A stretch of DNA of 64,000 nucleotides from Niastella yeongjuensis (lineage in GTDB: Bacteria; Bacteroidota; Bacteroidia; Chitinophagales; Chitinophagaceae): contig NZ_FOCZ01000002.1 in assembly GCF_900110245.1 (NCBI RefSeq), forward strand, positions 248,001 through 312,000, written 5' to 3'. Of this stretch, positions 9,985-17,293 are shown in pieces. Position 1 is the first letter of the stretch, and every line of letters begins with the position of its first letter. The position numbers and the translations under genes were made by a program. The notes below the pieces were generated by a model. The model made no database searches. It was not told the origin of the DNA and saw only the letters and a list, made by a program, of their open reading frames with translations.

Positions 9985-11256
9985 TTAGTTGATCTGAGAC
10001 GCACCAAAATAACTATGAAGCGCAGCCGGTAATTGAATGCCGGTTTCGGTTTGGTGGTTTTCCAGTAAACACGCAACGATCCTTGGCAGGGCCAGGGAGC
10101 TGCCATTTAATGAATGCACCAGTTGGTTCTTTCCATTGGCATCTTTAAACCGTATTTTCATCCGGTTGGTTTGGTAGGACTCAAAATTCGATACAGAACT
10201 TACCTCCAGCCATTTTTGCTGTGCGGCGCTGTATACTTCAAAATCGTAGGTAAGCGCAGACGCAAAACCCATATCGCCGCCGCATAGTTTTAAAATGCGA
10301 TAAGGCAATTCCAGTGATTGCAACAGTTTTTCCACATGGGCTACCATGTCTTCCAGTACGTCGTAGCTTTTATCGGGATGAACGATCTGTACAATTTCTA
10401 CTTTGTCGAATTGGTGCAGGCGGTTTAAACCACGTACATCTTTACCATAACTGCCCGCTTCACGGCGAAAACAAGGTGTATAAGCCGTCATTCTAACAGG
10501 TAGCTCAGTTTCCTTTAATAATTCGTCGCGATAAATATTGGTAACCGGTACTTCGGCTGTTGGTATCAGGTAAAAATTGTCTTCGGTAACAAAATACATC
10601 TGACCTTCTTTATCGGGCAGCTGTCCAGTACCAAAAGCAGATGCCTCATTTACCATATGCGGCGGCATAACCTCCTGATAACCGGCATTGGTATTATAGT
10701 CCAAAAAATACGCAATGAGTGCCCGTTGCAGTTTGGCGCCTTTGCCCATATACACAGGGAAACCGCTGCCGGTAATTTTATTACCCAGCTCAAAATCTAT
10801 GAGATTGTATTTTTTGGTGAGGTCCCAATGTGGAACGGCACCGGCATGCAGGTCAGGCTTTTTACCGCCTTCCCGTATGGTAATATTATCTTCAGGTGTT
10901 TTGCCGGGTGGTACTTTTTCAGAGGGCAGGTTTGGCAGTTTTACGATCTGCTCCTGCAACTTTTTCTCTGTTTCTGCCAGTTGATCGGCTATTGGTTGCA
11001 AAGTTGATTTTAAGGTAGTCACTTCCTGCTTATGTGTTTCTGCGGCTTCCTTTTGTCCTTTTGCCATTAATTGCCCGATCTCTTTGGATGCTGCATTTAC
11101 TTTTGACTGGGTAGTATCAAATTCAAGCTGCAACTTTTTCCGGTTATCATCCAGGGATATGATCTCATCTACCAATGCAAGATCCCTGAAATTTTTTAAA
11201 GCCAGTCGTTCCTTTACCAGCGCCGTGTTTTGTCGAATAAATGCGATCTGTAACAT
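9985..11256 (-). CDS. serS: Seryl-tRNA synthetase
   Basis: A 423-residue class II aminoacyl-tRNA synthetase that charges tRNA-Ser in the cytoplasm. The N-terminal 30-110 region is a long coiled coil (LDDNRKKLQLEFDTTQSKVN through AETEKKLQEQIVKL), the tRNA-binding arm of SerRS. The catalytic core shows TAEVPVTNIYRDE, the motif 2 block TPCFRREAGSYGKDVRGLNR, HQFDKVEIV, SSVSNFESYQTNRMKIRF and the motif 3 block NGSSLALPRIVACLLENHQ. Length is normal. A TATCTTTG promoter box at 11274-11281 lies only 18 bases before the ATG, so the leader should be about 13 nt. A hairpin terminator follows. Confidence 0.97.
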   Translation of the reverse strand: MLQIAFIRQNTALVKERLALKNFRDLALVDEIISLDDNRKKLQLEFDTTQSKVNAASKEIGQLMAKGQKEAAETHKQEVTTLKSTLQPIADQLAETEKKLQEQIVKLPNLPSEKVPPGKTPEDNITIREGGKKPDLHAGAVPHWDLTKKYNLIDFELGNKITGSGFPVYMGKGAKLQRALIAYFLDYNTNAGYQEVMPPHMVNEASAFGTGQLPDKEGQMYFVTEDNFYLIPTAEVPVTNIYRDELLKETELPVRMTAYTPCFRREAGSYGKDVRGLNRLHQFDKVEIVQIVHPDKSYDVLEDMVAHVEKLLQSLELPYRILKLCGGDMGFASALTYDFEVYSAAQQKWLEVSSVSNFESYQTNRMKIRFKDANGKNQLVHSLNGSSLALPRIVACLLENHQTETGIQLPAALHSYFGASQIN

Positions 11257-11273
11257 GTGAAATCAGGTTTGGG

Positions 11274-11281
11274 CAAAGATA
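11274..11281 (-). promoter_or_regulatory. -7 promoter box for serS (TATCTTTG)
   Basis: Exact TAnnTTTG match on the minus strand, 18 bases upstream of the serS ATG. Confidence 0.6.
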
Positions 11282-11297
11282 GGTTAATTAGGCAAAG

Positions 11298-11363
11298 TGC
11301 AAGACCTGTCACGGCTCCAACCTGCCTATTCAACAGGTTTAAGTACACCTGACAGGTCTTGCA
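11298..11363. repeat. Long-range inverted repeat between serS and GNAT gene
   Basis: Outer arms TGCAAGACCTGTCA (11298-11311) and TGACAGGTCTTGCA (11350-11363) are perfect 14-bp complements. A nested AACCTG (11319-11324) and CAGGTT (11334-11339) pair inside. There is no clear T-run, so it may be a Rho-independent-like end for the GNAT gene or a dispersed palindromic element. Its GACCTG/CAGGTC core recurs in the array at 57410-57486. Confidence 0.7.
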
Positions 11364-11372
11364 TTCAATCAA

Positions 11373-11813
11373 CTATTTTTTTTTGTATAAGTCAGACTTT
11401 ACGATCGCCAGCATGTATTCAGGATTGTTCAGCTCTGTAAAATTGAACTGTCGATACAGGCCATGCGCATCGTGGGTAGCCAGCATAAAACGGCGTAAAC
11501 TCTGCAGGTCGGGGTGGGAAAGGATCACCTCCATTAACCATTTGCTAAGGCCCTGGCCTCGATAGGCTTCGTCGATAAATACATCAGCCAGGTAGCCAAA
11601 AGTGGCGCAATCGGTAATTACCCTGGCAAATCCCACCATTTGGGCGCCCTTATAAACGCCAAAACAAATAGAGTTTTCTATTGATCTTTTTACGGTAGGC
11701 AAGGGAATTCCTTTCGCCCAATAGGATTGCTCAGAAAGGTACTGGTGAATGTATCCCAGGGAAAGCGTCGTTTTGTCGGTGCTGATGGTGTAATCTTCTT
11801 TGTGCCAATTCAT
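11373..11813 (-). CDS. GNAT-family N-acetyltransferase
   Basis: A 146-residue cytoplasmic acetyltransferase. The acetyl-CoA binding motif A is visible as YLADVFIDEAYRGQGLSKWL (R/QxxGxG type at RGQGLS), preceded by the strand VGFARVITDCATFG and followed by LRRFMLATHDAHGLYRQFNF, matching the AGLYxxxGF block of the family. Members transfer acetyl from acetyl-CoA to an amine; the substrate here is unknown. It is divergent from the 114-residue ORF with only 37 bases between the start codons. A large inverted repeat lies between its stop and serS. Confidence 0.9.
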   Translation of the reverse strand: MNWHKEDYTISTDKTTLSLGYIHQYLSEQSYWAKGIPLPTVKRSIENSICFGVYKGAQMVGFARVITDCATFGYLADVFIDEAYRGQGLSKWLMEVILSHPDLQSLRRFMLATHDAHGLYRQFNFTELNNPEYMLAIVKSDLYKKK

Positions 11814-11838
11814 AGGCTAATTTAGTAAATTAGGTTGC

Positions 11839-11846
11839 TATCTTTG
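11839..11846 (+). promoter_or_regulatory. -7 promoter box abutting the 114-residue ORF (TATCTTTG)
   Basis: Exact TAnnTTTG match ending 4 bases before the ATG at 11851, so the transcript should start at or within a few bases of the start codon (leaderless or nearly so). Confidence 0.55.
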
Positions 11847-11850
11847 CGGC

Positions 11851-12195
11851 ATGCAAGCAAATGACGATTTACAAACCCGTTGGTGGAAGCTGGAAGAAAA
11901 ACTGATGGAACGGTTTGGCAAAAAGCCAGACATGGAAACCATTTTATTTTTAATAGGTATTCAGGAATTTGGCGATATAAAGGCAAAGTTTACCAAAGAG
12001 CAAAAGCAGGACCTGATGCATATTGCTACCTGTTCGTTGCTGTCGCAAAGCGGTTATTACGAACTGGAAGGGGTAGATGAAGAGGGCTGGCCGCATTTTA
12101 AGCAATTGAAGGCCCTGCCCGTGATGAACCTGCCCGAACAGGAGAGTTTTTTAAAAGACCATATTCTTTTGTATTTTGATCAGCAAGGGTTCTAA
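11851..12195 (+). CDS. Conserved-looking small cytoplasmic protein (114 residues)
   Basis: A hypothetical protein rich in charged and aromatic residues: TRWWKLEEKLMERFGKKPDM, then ETILFLIGIQEFGDIKAKFT, then GYYELEGVDEEGWPHFKQLK. There is no signal peptide or membrane segment. It looks like an all-alpha domain with an acidic C-terminal half. I do not recognise a named family. The promoter box ends 4 bases before the ATG, so translation is probably leaderless. The secreted cyclophilin gene follows after 35 bases on the same strand and may be co-transcribed. Real-gene status is supported by codon usage and promoter placement. Confidence 0.7.
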   Translation: MQANDDLQTRWWKLEEKLMERFGKKPDMETILFLIGIQEFGDIKAKFTKEQKQDLMHIATCSLLSQSGYYELEGVDEEGWPHFKQLKALPVMNLPEQESFLKDHILLYFDQQGF

Positions 12196-12230
12196 ACCAT
12201 GTAGCCGTTCCGGCTTAAATCACACTACTT

Positions 12231-12920
12231 ATGAATAAACTATTTGCACTTCTCGTATCCTTATTTTTCTTTTCATCCTTTGGCGATCCGCATCCTTACC
12301 AGGTAAAAAAGGGAGATTTGAATAAAGATGTGGAGCTGGTGACCTCCAAGGGCACCATGGTTATCCGGCTATCGGATTCTACGCCCAAACATCGCGATAA
12401 TTTCATAAAACTGGTAAACCAGCATTTTTACGATGGGCTGTTGTTTCACCGGGTAATGAGCCAGTTTATGATCCAGGGCGGCGACCCCAAAAGTAAAACT
12501 GCCAAACCTGGTGAAGCATTGGGTGGAGGAAGTCCCGGTTATACCATCCCTGCCGAAATGAGACCGGATTTGTTTCATAAAAAAGGCGCCCTGGCCGCCG
12601 CCCGTACGCCCGATGAAGTGAATCCCCAAAAAGAAAGCAATGGCAGCCAGTTCTTCATTGTACAGGGCAGGGTATATGATGATGCTGACCTGAACCAGGT
12701 GGAAGCCCGGCTCAATGGGTATAAGATCCCTGAGGCGCATCGCGAGGTATTTAAAACCATTGGCGGTTCTCCTTCGCTCGATTCAAAATATACCGTGTTT
12801 GGTGAAGTGATAAAAGGACTTGACATCATTGACAGCATTGCTGCTGTACCCGTAGGCGATCGTAACCGCCCGGTTGAGGATGTGCGTATCATAAAAGCTA
12901 CCCTCATAAAGAGACAATGA
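12231..12920 (+). CDS. Cyclophilin-type peptidyl-prolyl isomerase, exported
   Basis: A 229-residue PPIase that catalyses proline cis-trans isomerisation during protein folding. An N-terminal hydrophobic segment (LFALLVSLFFFSSFG) indicates export to the periplasm, or anchoring. The cyclophilin core starts near residue 35 (VELVTSKGTMVIRL) and carries the catalytic region FHRVMSQFMIQGGDP with its active-site Arg, and NGSQFFIVQG. It has an insert after residue 150 (DDADLNQVEARLNGYKIPEA) before the conserved KYTVFGEVIKGLDIID block, as in other Bacteroidota members. It lies 35 bases after the 114-residue ORF. Confidence 0.93.
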   Translation: MNKLFALLVSLFFFSSFGDPHPYQVKKGDLNKDVELVTSKGTMVIRLSDSTPKHRDNFIKLVNQHFYDGLLFHRVMSQFMIQGGDPKSKTAKPGEALGGGSPGYTIPAEMRPDLFHKKGALAAARTPDEVNPQKESNGSQFFIVQGRVYDDADLNQVEARLNGYKIPEAHREVFKTIGGSPSLDSKYTVFGEVIKGLDIIDSIAAVPVGDRNRPVEDVRIIKATLIKRQ

Positions 12921-12988
12921 TGTAAGAAATACAAGGCGTAATTATACACTTTCCCGCATCTGGCCCGTTGGGACTAACATAAATTTCT

Positions 12989-12996
12989 TAATCTTG
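12989..12996 (+). promoter_or_regulatory. Candidate -7 box for gcvH (TAATCTTG)
   Basis: One mismatch to TAnnTTTG, 20 bases before the gcvH ATG. Confidence 0.4.
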
Positions 12997-13015
12997 CAGC
13001 ACAAAAATTGAAAAC

Positions 13016-13396
13016 ATGAATTTTCCGGAAAATCTGCGCTACACAAAAGATCACGAATGGATTAAACTGGAAGGCAACATTGCCACTATAGGTATTACAG
13101 ATTTTGCGCAACGCGAACTGGGTGATATCGTTTATGTAGAAATAGAAACAGTGGGTAAAGCCCTGATGGCTGAAGCTGTATTTGGTACAGTAGAAGCTGT
13201 AAAAACTGTATCTGACCTGTATCTGCCAGTTTCCGGCACCATTAACGAGGTTAACCCTGCGTTGACCGATTCCCCCGAAGTGGTTAACAGCGACCCATAC
13301 GGTGAAGGCTGGATGGTTAAAATGACTGTAACCAATCCGGATGATGTAAAAGCCCTGATGGATGCAGCTGCCTATAACGAACTGGTAGGCGCCTAA
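13016..13396 (+). CDS. gcvH: Glycine cleavage system H protein
   Basis: A 126-residue lipoyl carrier that shuttles the aminomethyl group between the P, T and L proteins of the glycine cleavage system. It has the full-length fold: [20 protein letters not shown] at the N-terminus, [15 protein letters not shown], the lipoylation site Lys in [16 protein letters not shown], and GEGWMVKM near the end. The P, T and L genes are not in the window, so gcvH is a stand-alone gene here, as often in this phylum. A short leader and a clean T-rich hairpin terminator suggest monocistronic expression. Confidence 0.96.
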   Translation: MNFPENLRYTKDHEWIKLEGNIATIGITDFAQRELGDIVYVEIETVGKALMAEAVFGTVEAVKTVSDLYLPVSGTINEVNPALTDSPEVVNSDPYGEGWMVKMTVTNPDDVKALMDAAAYNELVGA

Positions 13397-13436
13397 TAAT
13401 AAATAAGATCCGATGCGGCTGTTATTACGTAAATTG

Positions 13437-13463
13437 AAAGTGGTTTAAGACCACTTTTTTTTG
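13437..13463 (+). terminator. Rho-independent terminator after gcvH
   Basis: 8-bp perfect stem AAAGTGGT/ACCACTTT, 5-base loop, followed by an unbroken T-run. Confidence 0.88.
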
Positions 13464-13492
13464 TAATACGCCACAGGTTCCGGGTAATTACA

Positions 13493-14038
13493 TTGGGAAT
13501 AACACTAACATATACTGAACAGGAGTTGGTGTCCCTGTTGCGCAATAGGGACAACAAGGCCTATGCATACTTATATGATAACTATGCATCGGCCCTGTAC
13601 AGTATTGTATTGCAGATAGTGAATGATGCAGAGCTGGCCAATGATGTTTTACAGGAAGTGTTTGTAAACATCTGGCGCCGGATGGAACAGTACGACATGA
13701 GTAAGGGCCGGTTGTTCACCTGGATGATGAACATTGCCCGGAATGCCGCTATTGATACCCTGCGGTCGAAAGGTTACCAGAATAGCCGTAAAAACCAATC
13801 TATTCAGGAAAACGTAGATACTATACGGGTTACAGATGTATTACAGCCCGGGGTTGATACGATCGGGTTACGGAAAGTGCTGGAAAAACTAAAAGCGGAG
13901 CAACGGGTTTTGATAGAACTGGCTTATTTTAAGGGATATACACACGAGGAGATTGCTGAGCTGGAAAAACTACCGCTCGGAACTGTAAAAACCCGTATCA
14001 GGAATGCACTGGTTCAGTTAAGGGAATACTTGAAGTGA
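13493..14038 (+). CDS. ECF-type RNA polymerase sigma factor (SigK-like)
   Basis: A 181-residue sigma-70 family factor. Region 2 is at about residues 20-95 (YASALYSIVLQIVNDAELAN; EVFVNIWRRMEQYDMSKGRLF; MMNIARNAAIDTLRSKGYQN) and region 4 at about 125-180 (AEQRVLIELAYFKGYTHEEI; LPLGTVKTRIRNALVQLREY). Regions 1 and 3 are absent, as expected for ECF factors. The only start that keeps region 2 intact is a TTG at 13493; an upstream ATG was not found. The next gene overlaps by 4 bases and encodes an anti-sigma factor, so this is an extracytoplasmic signalling pair. The regulon cannot be inferred from the window. Confidence 0.9.
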   Translation: MGITLTYTEQELVSLLRNRDNKAYAYLYDNYASALYSIVLQIVNDAELANDVLQEVFVNIWRRMEQYDMSKGRLFTWMMNIARNAAIDTLRSKGYQNSRKNQSIQENVDTIRVTDVLQPGVDTIGLRKVLEKLKAEQRVLIELAYFKGYTHEEIAELEKLPLGTVKTRIRNALVQLREYLK

Positions 14039-14868
14039 ATATACAGGAATACATATCAAGTGGCATAGTGGAAAGCTGTGTATTAGGGCTCGCCGGGGAA
14101 GCGGAACGGGTGGAGTTTGAGCAAATGTGCGCCCTCCATACGGAAGTACGCGCAGCCCGGGATGCTTTTGAGCTTTCCATTGAACAGCAAGCTTTGGCAG
14201 GTGCTGTTGCCCCTCCTGTGCCACTGCGTGAAACAATTTTGCAGCAATTAGCCGCAGAAACTGTTCCTGAAACCATTAGAAGCGCCCCTGTGGTTCAAAT
14301 GCGCCCTATCAGGCGGTCTGCCGTTCCGGTGACAATGCGGTACGTAGCAGCTGCTGCTGTTATTCTGCTGGCAGGCAGTGCTCTTTTAAATATCTATTAC
14401 TTCAATAAATACCGCGATTACAACCAGCGCTACGATCAATTGCTGGCCCTCCAAACCCAACTGGCAAAAAATAATAATGCCATGCAAACCCGCATGAGCA
14501 ATTACGAACAAACCATTCGGGGTTTAACCAATCCATATATGGCAAGGGTTACTATGGAAGGTAAGGACGTTCCTGATAATGGCAGTCCTGATCCCGGCAG
14601 CGTAGCCACCGTTTTGTGGGATACCCGCACCAAAGACGTTTACCTGATGGTAAACAACCTGCCCATGCCTGAAACCGGTAAACAATATCAGTTGTGGGCT
14701 ATTGTAGACAACCAACCCGTTGATGCCGGCATGCTCGATATGAGCCACGGCCATATGATGGTTAAAATGAAAAATATCCCCCGCGCCCAACTTTTCGCCA
14801 TCACTCTTGAACAACAGGGCGGAAGTGTTTCTCCTAAAGGACCCATGTACGTGATGGGGAAGGTTTAG
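14035..14868 (+). CDS. Anti-sigma factor, RskA-like
   Basis: A 277-residue membrane protein with a GTG start overlapping the sigma-factor stop by 4 bases (translational coupling). The N-terminal 85 residues resemble the cytoplasmic anti-sigma domain (IVESCVLGLAGEAERVEFEQ; ETILQQLAAE). One transmembrane helix follows at about residues 102-122 (VAAAAVILLAGSALLNIYYF). A coiled-coil segment (YDQLLALQTQLAKNNNAMQT) precedes a C-terminal RskA-type periplasmic domain (LWDTRTKDVYLMVNNLPMPE; YQLWAIVDNQPVDAGML). It should sequester the adjacent ECF sigma factor until a periplasmic signal triggers release, probably by regulated proteolysis; this is inferred from the family. Confidence 0.88.
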   Translation: MNIQEYISSGIVESCVLGLAGEAERVEFEQMCALHTEVRAARDAFELSIEQQALAGAVAPPVPLRETILQQLAAETVPETIRSAPVVQMRPIRRSAVPVTMRYVAAAAVILLAGSALLNIYYFNKYRDYNQRYDQLLALQTQLAKNNNAMQTRMSNYEQTIRGLTNPYMARVTMEGKDVPDNGSPDPGSVATVLWDTRTKDVYLMVNNLPMPETGKQYQLWAIVDNQPVDAGMLDMSHGHMMVKMKNIPRAQLFAITLEQQGGSVSPKGPMYVMGKV

Positions 14869-14934
14869 CCGGCAAACCGACCCCGGTAATTAACTACTTC
14901 TGTAATACCCAATAATGCCAAAAAGTATAAGAAA

Positions 14935-14956
14935 GTCCTGAGCGAAGTCGAAGGAT
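14935..14956. repeat. Short dispersed palindromic-type element
   Basis: Contains CCTGAGCGAAGTCGAAGG between the anti-sigma and VanZ genes. I recall similar CCTGAGC...GTCGAAGG motifs as abundant dispersed intergenic repeats in many bacterial genomes; this could not be checked here. Confidence 0.4.
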
Positions 14957-14977
14957 TGAACTATCTTCCCTTCCTAT

Positions 14978-15370
14978 ATGATGCGTCTTGTTAAAAAACT
15001 TTGTACCTGGAAAATCATTCCTTTTGCCTGGACAGCCATTACCATTATCTTATTATGCCTGCCCGGTTCTGCCATCCCCAGTACCGGTGTTTTTTCTACA
15101 GAAGGTATTGACAAGGTAGTGCACACCATTTTGTTTGGCGGCATTGTTTTGCTGTGGGGCTTCAACCTGTATTTTCGTCGTAACGACAAACAAAAATGGC
15201 AGCTCATTATTGTCTTACTGACACTTTTCAGTATAGCATTGGGAATTGGGTTAGAATTTCTACAACGGGATTATATTCCAAATCGCAGTTTTGACGGATA
15301 TGATATCATTGCCGATTCAACCGGCGCCATAATCGCGGCTGTTTATCACCTTTTTGTAAGAGTAAAATAG
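14978..15370 (+). CDS. VanZ-like family membrane protein
   Basis: A 130-residue integral membrane protein with four predicted helices: about residues 13-31 (IPFAWTAITIILLCLPGSA), 48-66 (VVHTILFGGIVLLWGFNLYF), 75-95 (WQLIIVLLTLFSIALGIGLE) and 108-126 (DIIADSTGAIIAAVYHLFV). The family hallmarks are the DKVVH motif after helix 1, the GLEFLQ motif and the R-S-F-D-x-x-D-I-x-A-D-x-x-G block. VanZ-type proteins are linked to teicoplanin resistance in enterococci, but most members, including this one, have no known role. It stands alone between the sigma/anti-sigma pair and a long non-coding stretch. Confidence 0.88.
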   Translation: MMRLVKKLCTWKIIPFAWTAITIILLCLPGSAIPSTGVFSTEGIDKVVHTILFGGIVLLWGFNLYFRRNDKQKWQLIIVLLTLFSIALGIGLEFLQRDYIPNRSFDGYDIIADSTGAIIAAVYHLFVRVK

Positions 15371-15413
15371 AAGGAGAAAATCTGTAAATCAGTTAGTTAT
15401 ATACAAAAAAATA

Positions 15414-15433
15414 GCCCCTGTAGAAACAGGGGC
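15414..15433 (-). terminator. Hairpin with T-run on the minus strand
   Basis: Perfect 7-bp stem GCCCCTG/CAGGGGC with a 6-base loop. On the minus strand it is followed by TATTTTTTT, so it could stop minus-strand transcripts; no minus-strand gene with this as its natural end is seen, since prfA has its own terminator. On the plus strand it sits just before the 17-codon ORF and could act in a leader. Confidence 0.5.
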
Positions 15434-15454
15434 CGTAACCAAAACTAACTGCTT

Positions 15455-15508
15455 ATGAGAAAATTGACTGCTTTGTGTGAGTCGTTAAAAAAGAACTTTA
15501 TTATATAA
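15455..15508 (+). CDS. Putative 17-residue leader peptide or gene remnant
   Basis: The ORF encodes MRKLTALCESLKKNFII then TAA. The charged start and Leu-rich segment resemble the n-region of signal peptides on TonB-dependent receptors of this phylum, but the hydrophobic core and the rest are absent. It follows a compact hairpin by about 20 bases. It may be a leader peptide, a decayed receptor start, or chance; evidence is thin. Confidence 0.25.
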   Translation: MRKLTALCESLKKNFII

Positions 15509-16012
15509 CGCAAATCAAATGCCATTAGTATAGAGGAGCCCGTTAAAGTAACATTAAAAGGACCATCTGCTAACTGACAAAGAACTTACGCGATAAATTT
15601 CTAATGCAAAGGAACTACGTATTTCCAATATTTCATTCATCTGCAAAGACTTTTTGTAAAACGTTAACATTCGCGTGTTTTTAGAAATCAAGTGCCGATC
15701 AACAGCACGTAAAAGTCCGCAAGGCAAACCAAACGAACGTTAATTTAAGCCCCTTGTAACTCATTCATTATTATTTCGGTAAAAGAAGCCGTTATAACGG
15801 CCAGTAGTACACTAGTTCGGTAGCCTGTTAATTAATGAAAAATTAATGCATAATTCTTAATAGTGCTTTTAGGGGGATTTTGTAATATGGGGCTCGTGGT
15901 AAATAGGTATCGTGAAACTATGTGGAACCCCGCCTGAGGCGGGCTATATCTGCGTTACAGCCGTTTAGCAATTGTGCCTGTGCAGTAACATTTTGTTAAT
16001 ACCGGGCAAAAT

Positions 16013-16049
16013 AAAAAAGGTCCCCCGGCTTAACCGGGAGACCTTTTTT
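16013..16049 (-). terminator. Rho-independent terminator after prfA
   Basis: 16-bp stem (one G-U pair on the minus strand) with a 5-base loop and T-runs; starts 23 bases after the prfA stop. Confidence 0.88.
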
Positions 16050-16071
16050 ATTGAATGTGTTTTTTACACTA

Positions 16072-17136
16072 TTAATTCTGCTTAGCTAACTTTTCAGCAT
16101 TTTCAGCAAATTGTAATGCATCGATAAACTCCTGCACGTTGCCATTCATTACATCGTCTAAGTTATAAACGGTAAGTCCGATTCTATGATCGGTTATACG
16201 GCCTTGTGGATAGTTATAGGTTCTGATCTTGGCACTACGGTCGCCAGAGCTTACCAGACTTTTTCTATGTCTTGAAATTTCATCTTCCTGTTTGCGTACC
16301 TCTTCTTCGTACAATTTGGTACGAAGCATTTGCATTGCTTTTTCACGGTTGCCTAACTGGGTACGTTCGGTTTGACACATAACTACCGTACCGGTTGGAA
16401 GATGGGTTAAGATCACTTTGGTTTCCACCTTGTTTACGTTCTGTCCACCAGCACCACCGCTTCGTGCAGTTTCCATTTTTACATCACTATCCTTTACTTC
16501 TACGTCAACCTCTTCGGCTTCGGGCATTACAGCTACTGTAGCGGCGGAGGTATGTACCCGGCCTGAAGTTTCGGTATCAGGAACGCGTTGTACGCGGTGT
16601 ACGCCACTTTCAAATTTCAGGGTGCCATACACATCTTCACCGGTTACTTCCAGCTGAACCTCTTTGTAGCCCCCTACGGTACCTTCCGATTCGCTCAGAA
16701 CGGCTGTTTTCCAGCCTTTCTTTTCGCAATAGCGCAGGTACATGCGTAACAGGTCGCCGGCAAACAGGCTGGCCTCGTCGCCACCGGTACCGGCCCGGAT
16801 CTCCAGAATACAGTTTTTTTCGTCCTGCGGATCTTTGGGGATCAGCAACTGACGAATGTGTGCTTCCAGTTTTTCCTTGTTTTCATCCAGCCCAGGCAGT
16901 TCTTCCTTGGCCAGTTCCCGAAGTTCGGCATCATCGCCGTTCAGGGCTTCTTTATATACTTCCAGGTCTCCCAATACTTTTTTATACTCTTCGTAAGCTT
17001 TCACGATCTTTTCCAGGCTGCGGTATTCCTGGCTCATGGCCCTGAATTTCCTGTTATTGCTTACAATTTCAGGATTGGTTAACGCAACCCCCAGGTCCTC
17101 AAACTTGGCTTTTATGGCTTCCAGCTTGTCTAACAT
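16072..17136 (-). CDS. prfA: Peptide chain release factor 1
   Basis: A 354-residue class I release factor that recognises UAA/UAG and triggers peptidyl-tRNA hydrolysis in the ribosome. The N-terminal coiled region is followed by the decoding domain with a PxT tripeptide (Pro-Asp-Thr at about 186-188, in [16 protein letters not shown]), which is RF1-type rather than the RF2 SPF motif. The catalytic loop [14 protein letters not shown] places the GGQ at about 230-232. C-terminal [20 protein letters not shown] is also conserved. The full length and a strong terminator mark an intact single gene, divergent from the amidohydrolase gene. Confidence 0.97.
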   Translation of the reverse strand: MLDKLEAIKAKFEDLGVALTNPEIVSNNRKFRAMSQEYRSLEKIVKAYEEYKKVLGDLEVYKEALNGDDAELRELAKEELPGLDENKEKLEAHIRQLLIPKDPQDEKNCILEIRAGTGGDEASLFAGDLLRMYLRYCEKKGWKTAVLSESEGTVGGYKEVQLEVTGEDVYGTLKFESGVHRVQRVPDTETSGRVHTSAATVAVMPEAEEVDVEVKDSDVKMETARSGGAGGQNVNKVETKVILTHLPTGTVVMCQTERTQLGNREKAMQMLRTKLYEEEVRKQEDEISRHRKSLVSSGDRSAKIRTYNYPQGRITDHRIGLTVYNLDDVMNGNVQEFIDALQFAENAEKLAKQN

Positions 17137-17206
17137 AATTTTTGACTTATTTTACCAGTTACAGTCTAAAACGGCGGCAGGTCGATTTGTAAGAAAGAAA
17201 TGTGCT

Positions 17207-17214
17207 TACTTTTG
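17207..17214 (+). promoter_or_regulatory. -7 promoter box for the amidohydrolase gene (TACTTTTG)
   Basis: Exact TAnnTTTG match, about 80 bases before the chosen ATG at 17294 and inside the rejected upstream extension of the reading frame. Confidence 0.55.
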
Positions 17215-17293
17215 CCCCTTCTTTCGGACCAGCGGACCGTCCGTTTTTCCGACTGATATTAAAACCTGCAAAGTTAATTGTTTCAGCGCTTAC

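Larger units (their letters stand above)
15371..16012. other. Long non-coding stretch between VanZ gene and prfA
   Basis: About 640 bases without a convincing gene. It holds a hairpin at 15414-15433, a 17-codon ORF at 15455-15508, and a short GC-rich hairpin CCCGCC/GGCGGG at 15929-15943 with no T-run. The remainder is A/T-rich with stop codons in all frames. I saw no tRNA or recognisable structured RNA. Confidence 0.5.

Noticed and set aside
17036-17293. 86-codon N-terminal extension of the amidohydrolase
   Set aside because: It overlaps prfA in antisense, shows no family similarity and contains the promoter box at 17207-17214.
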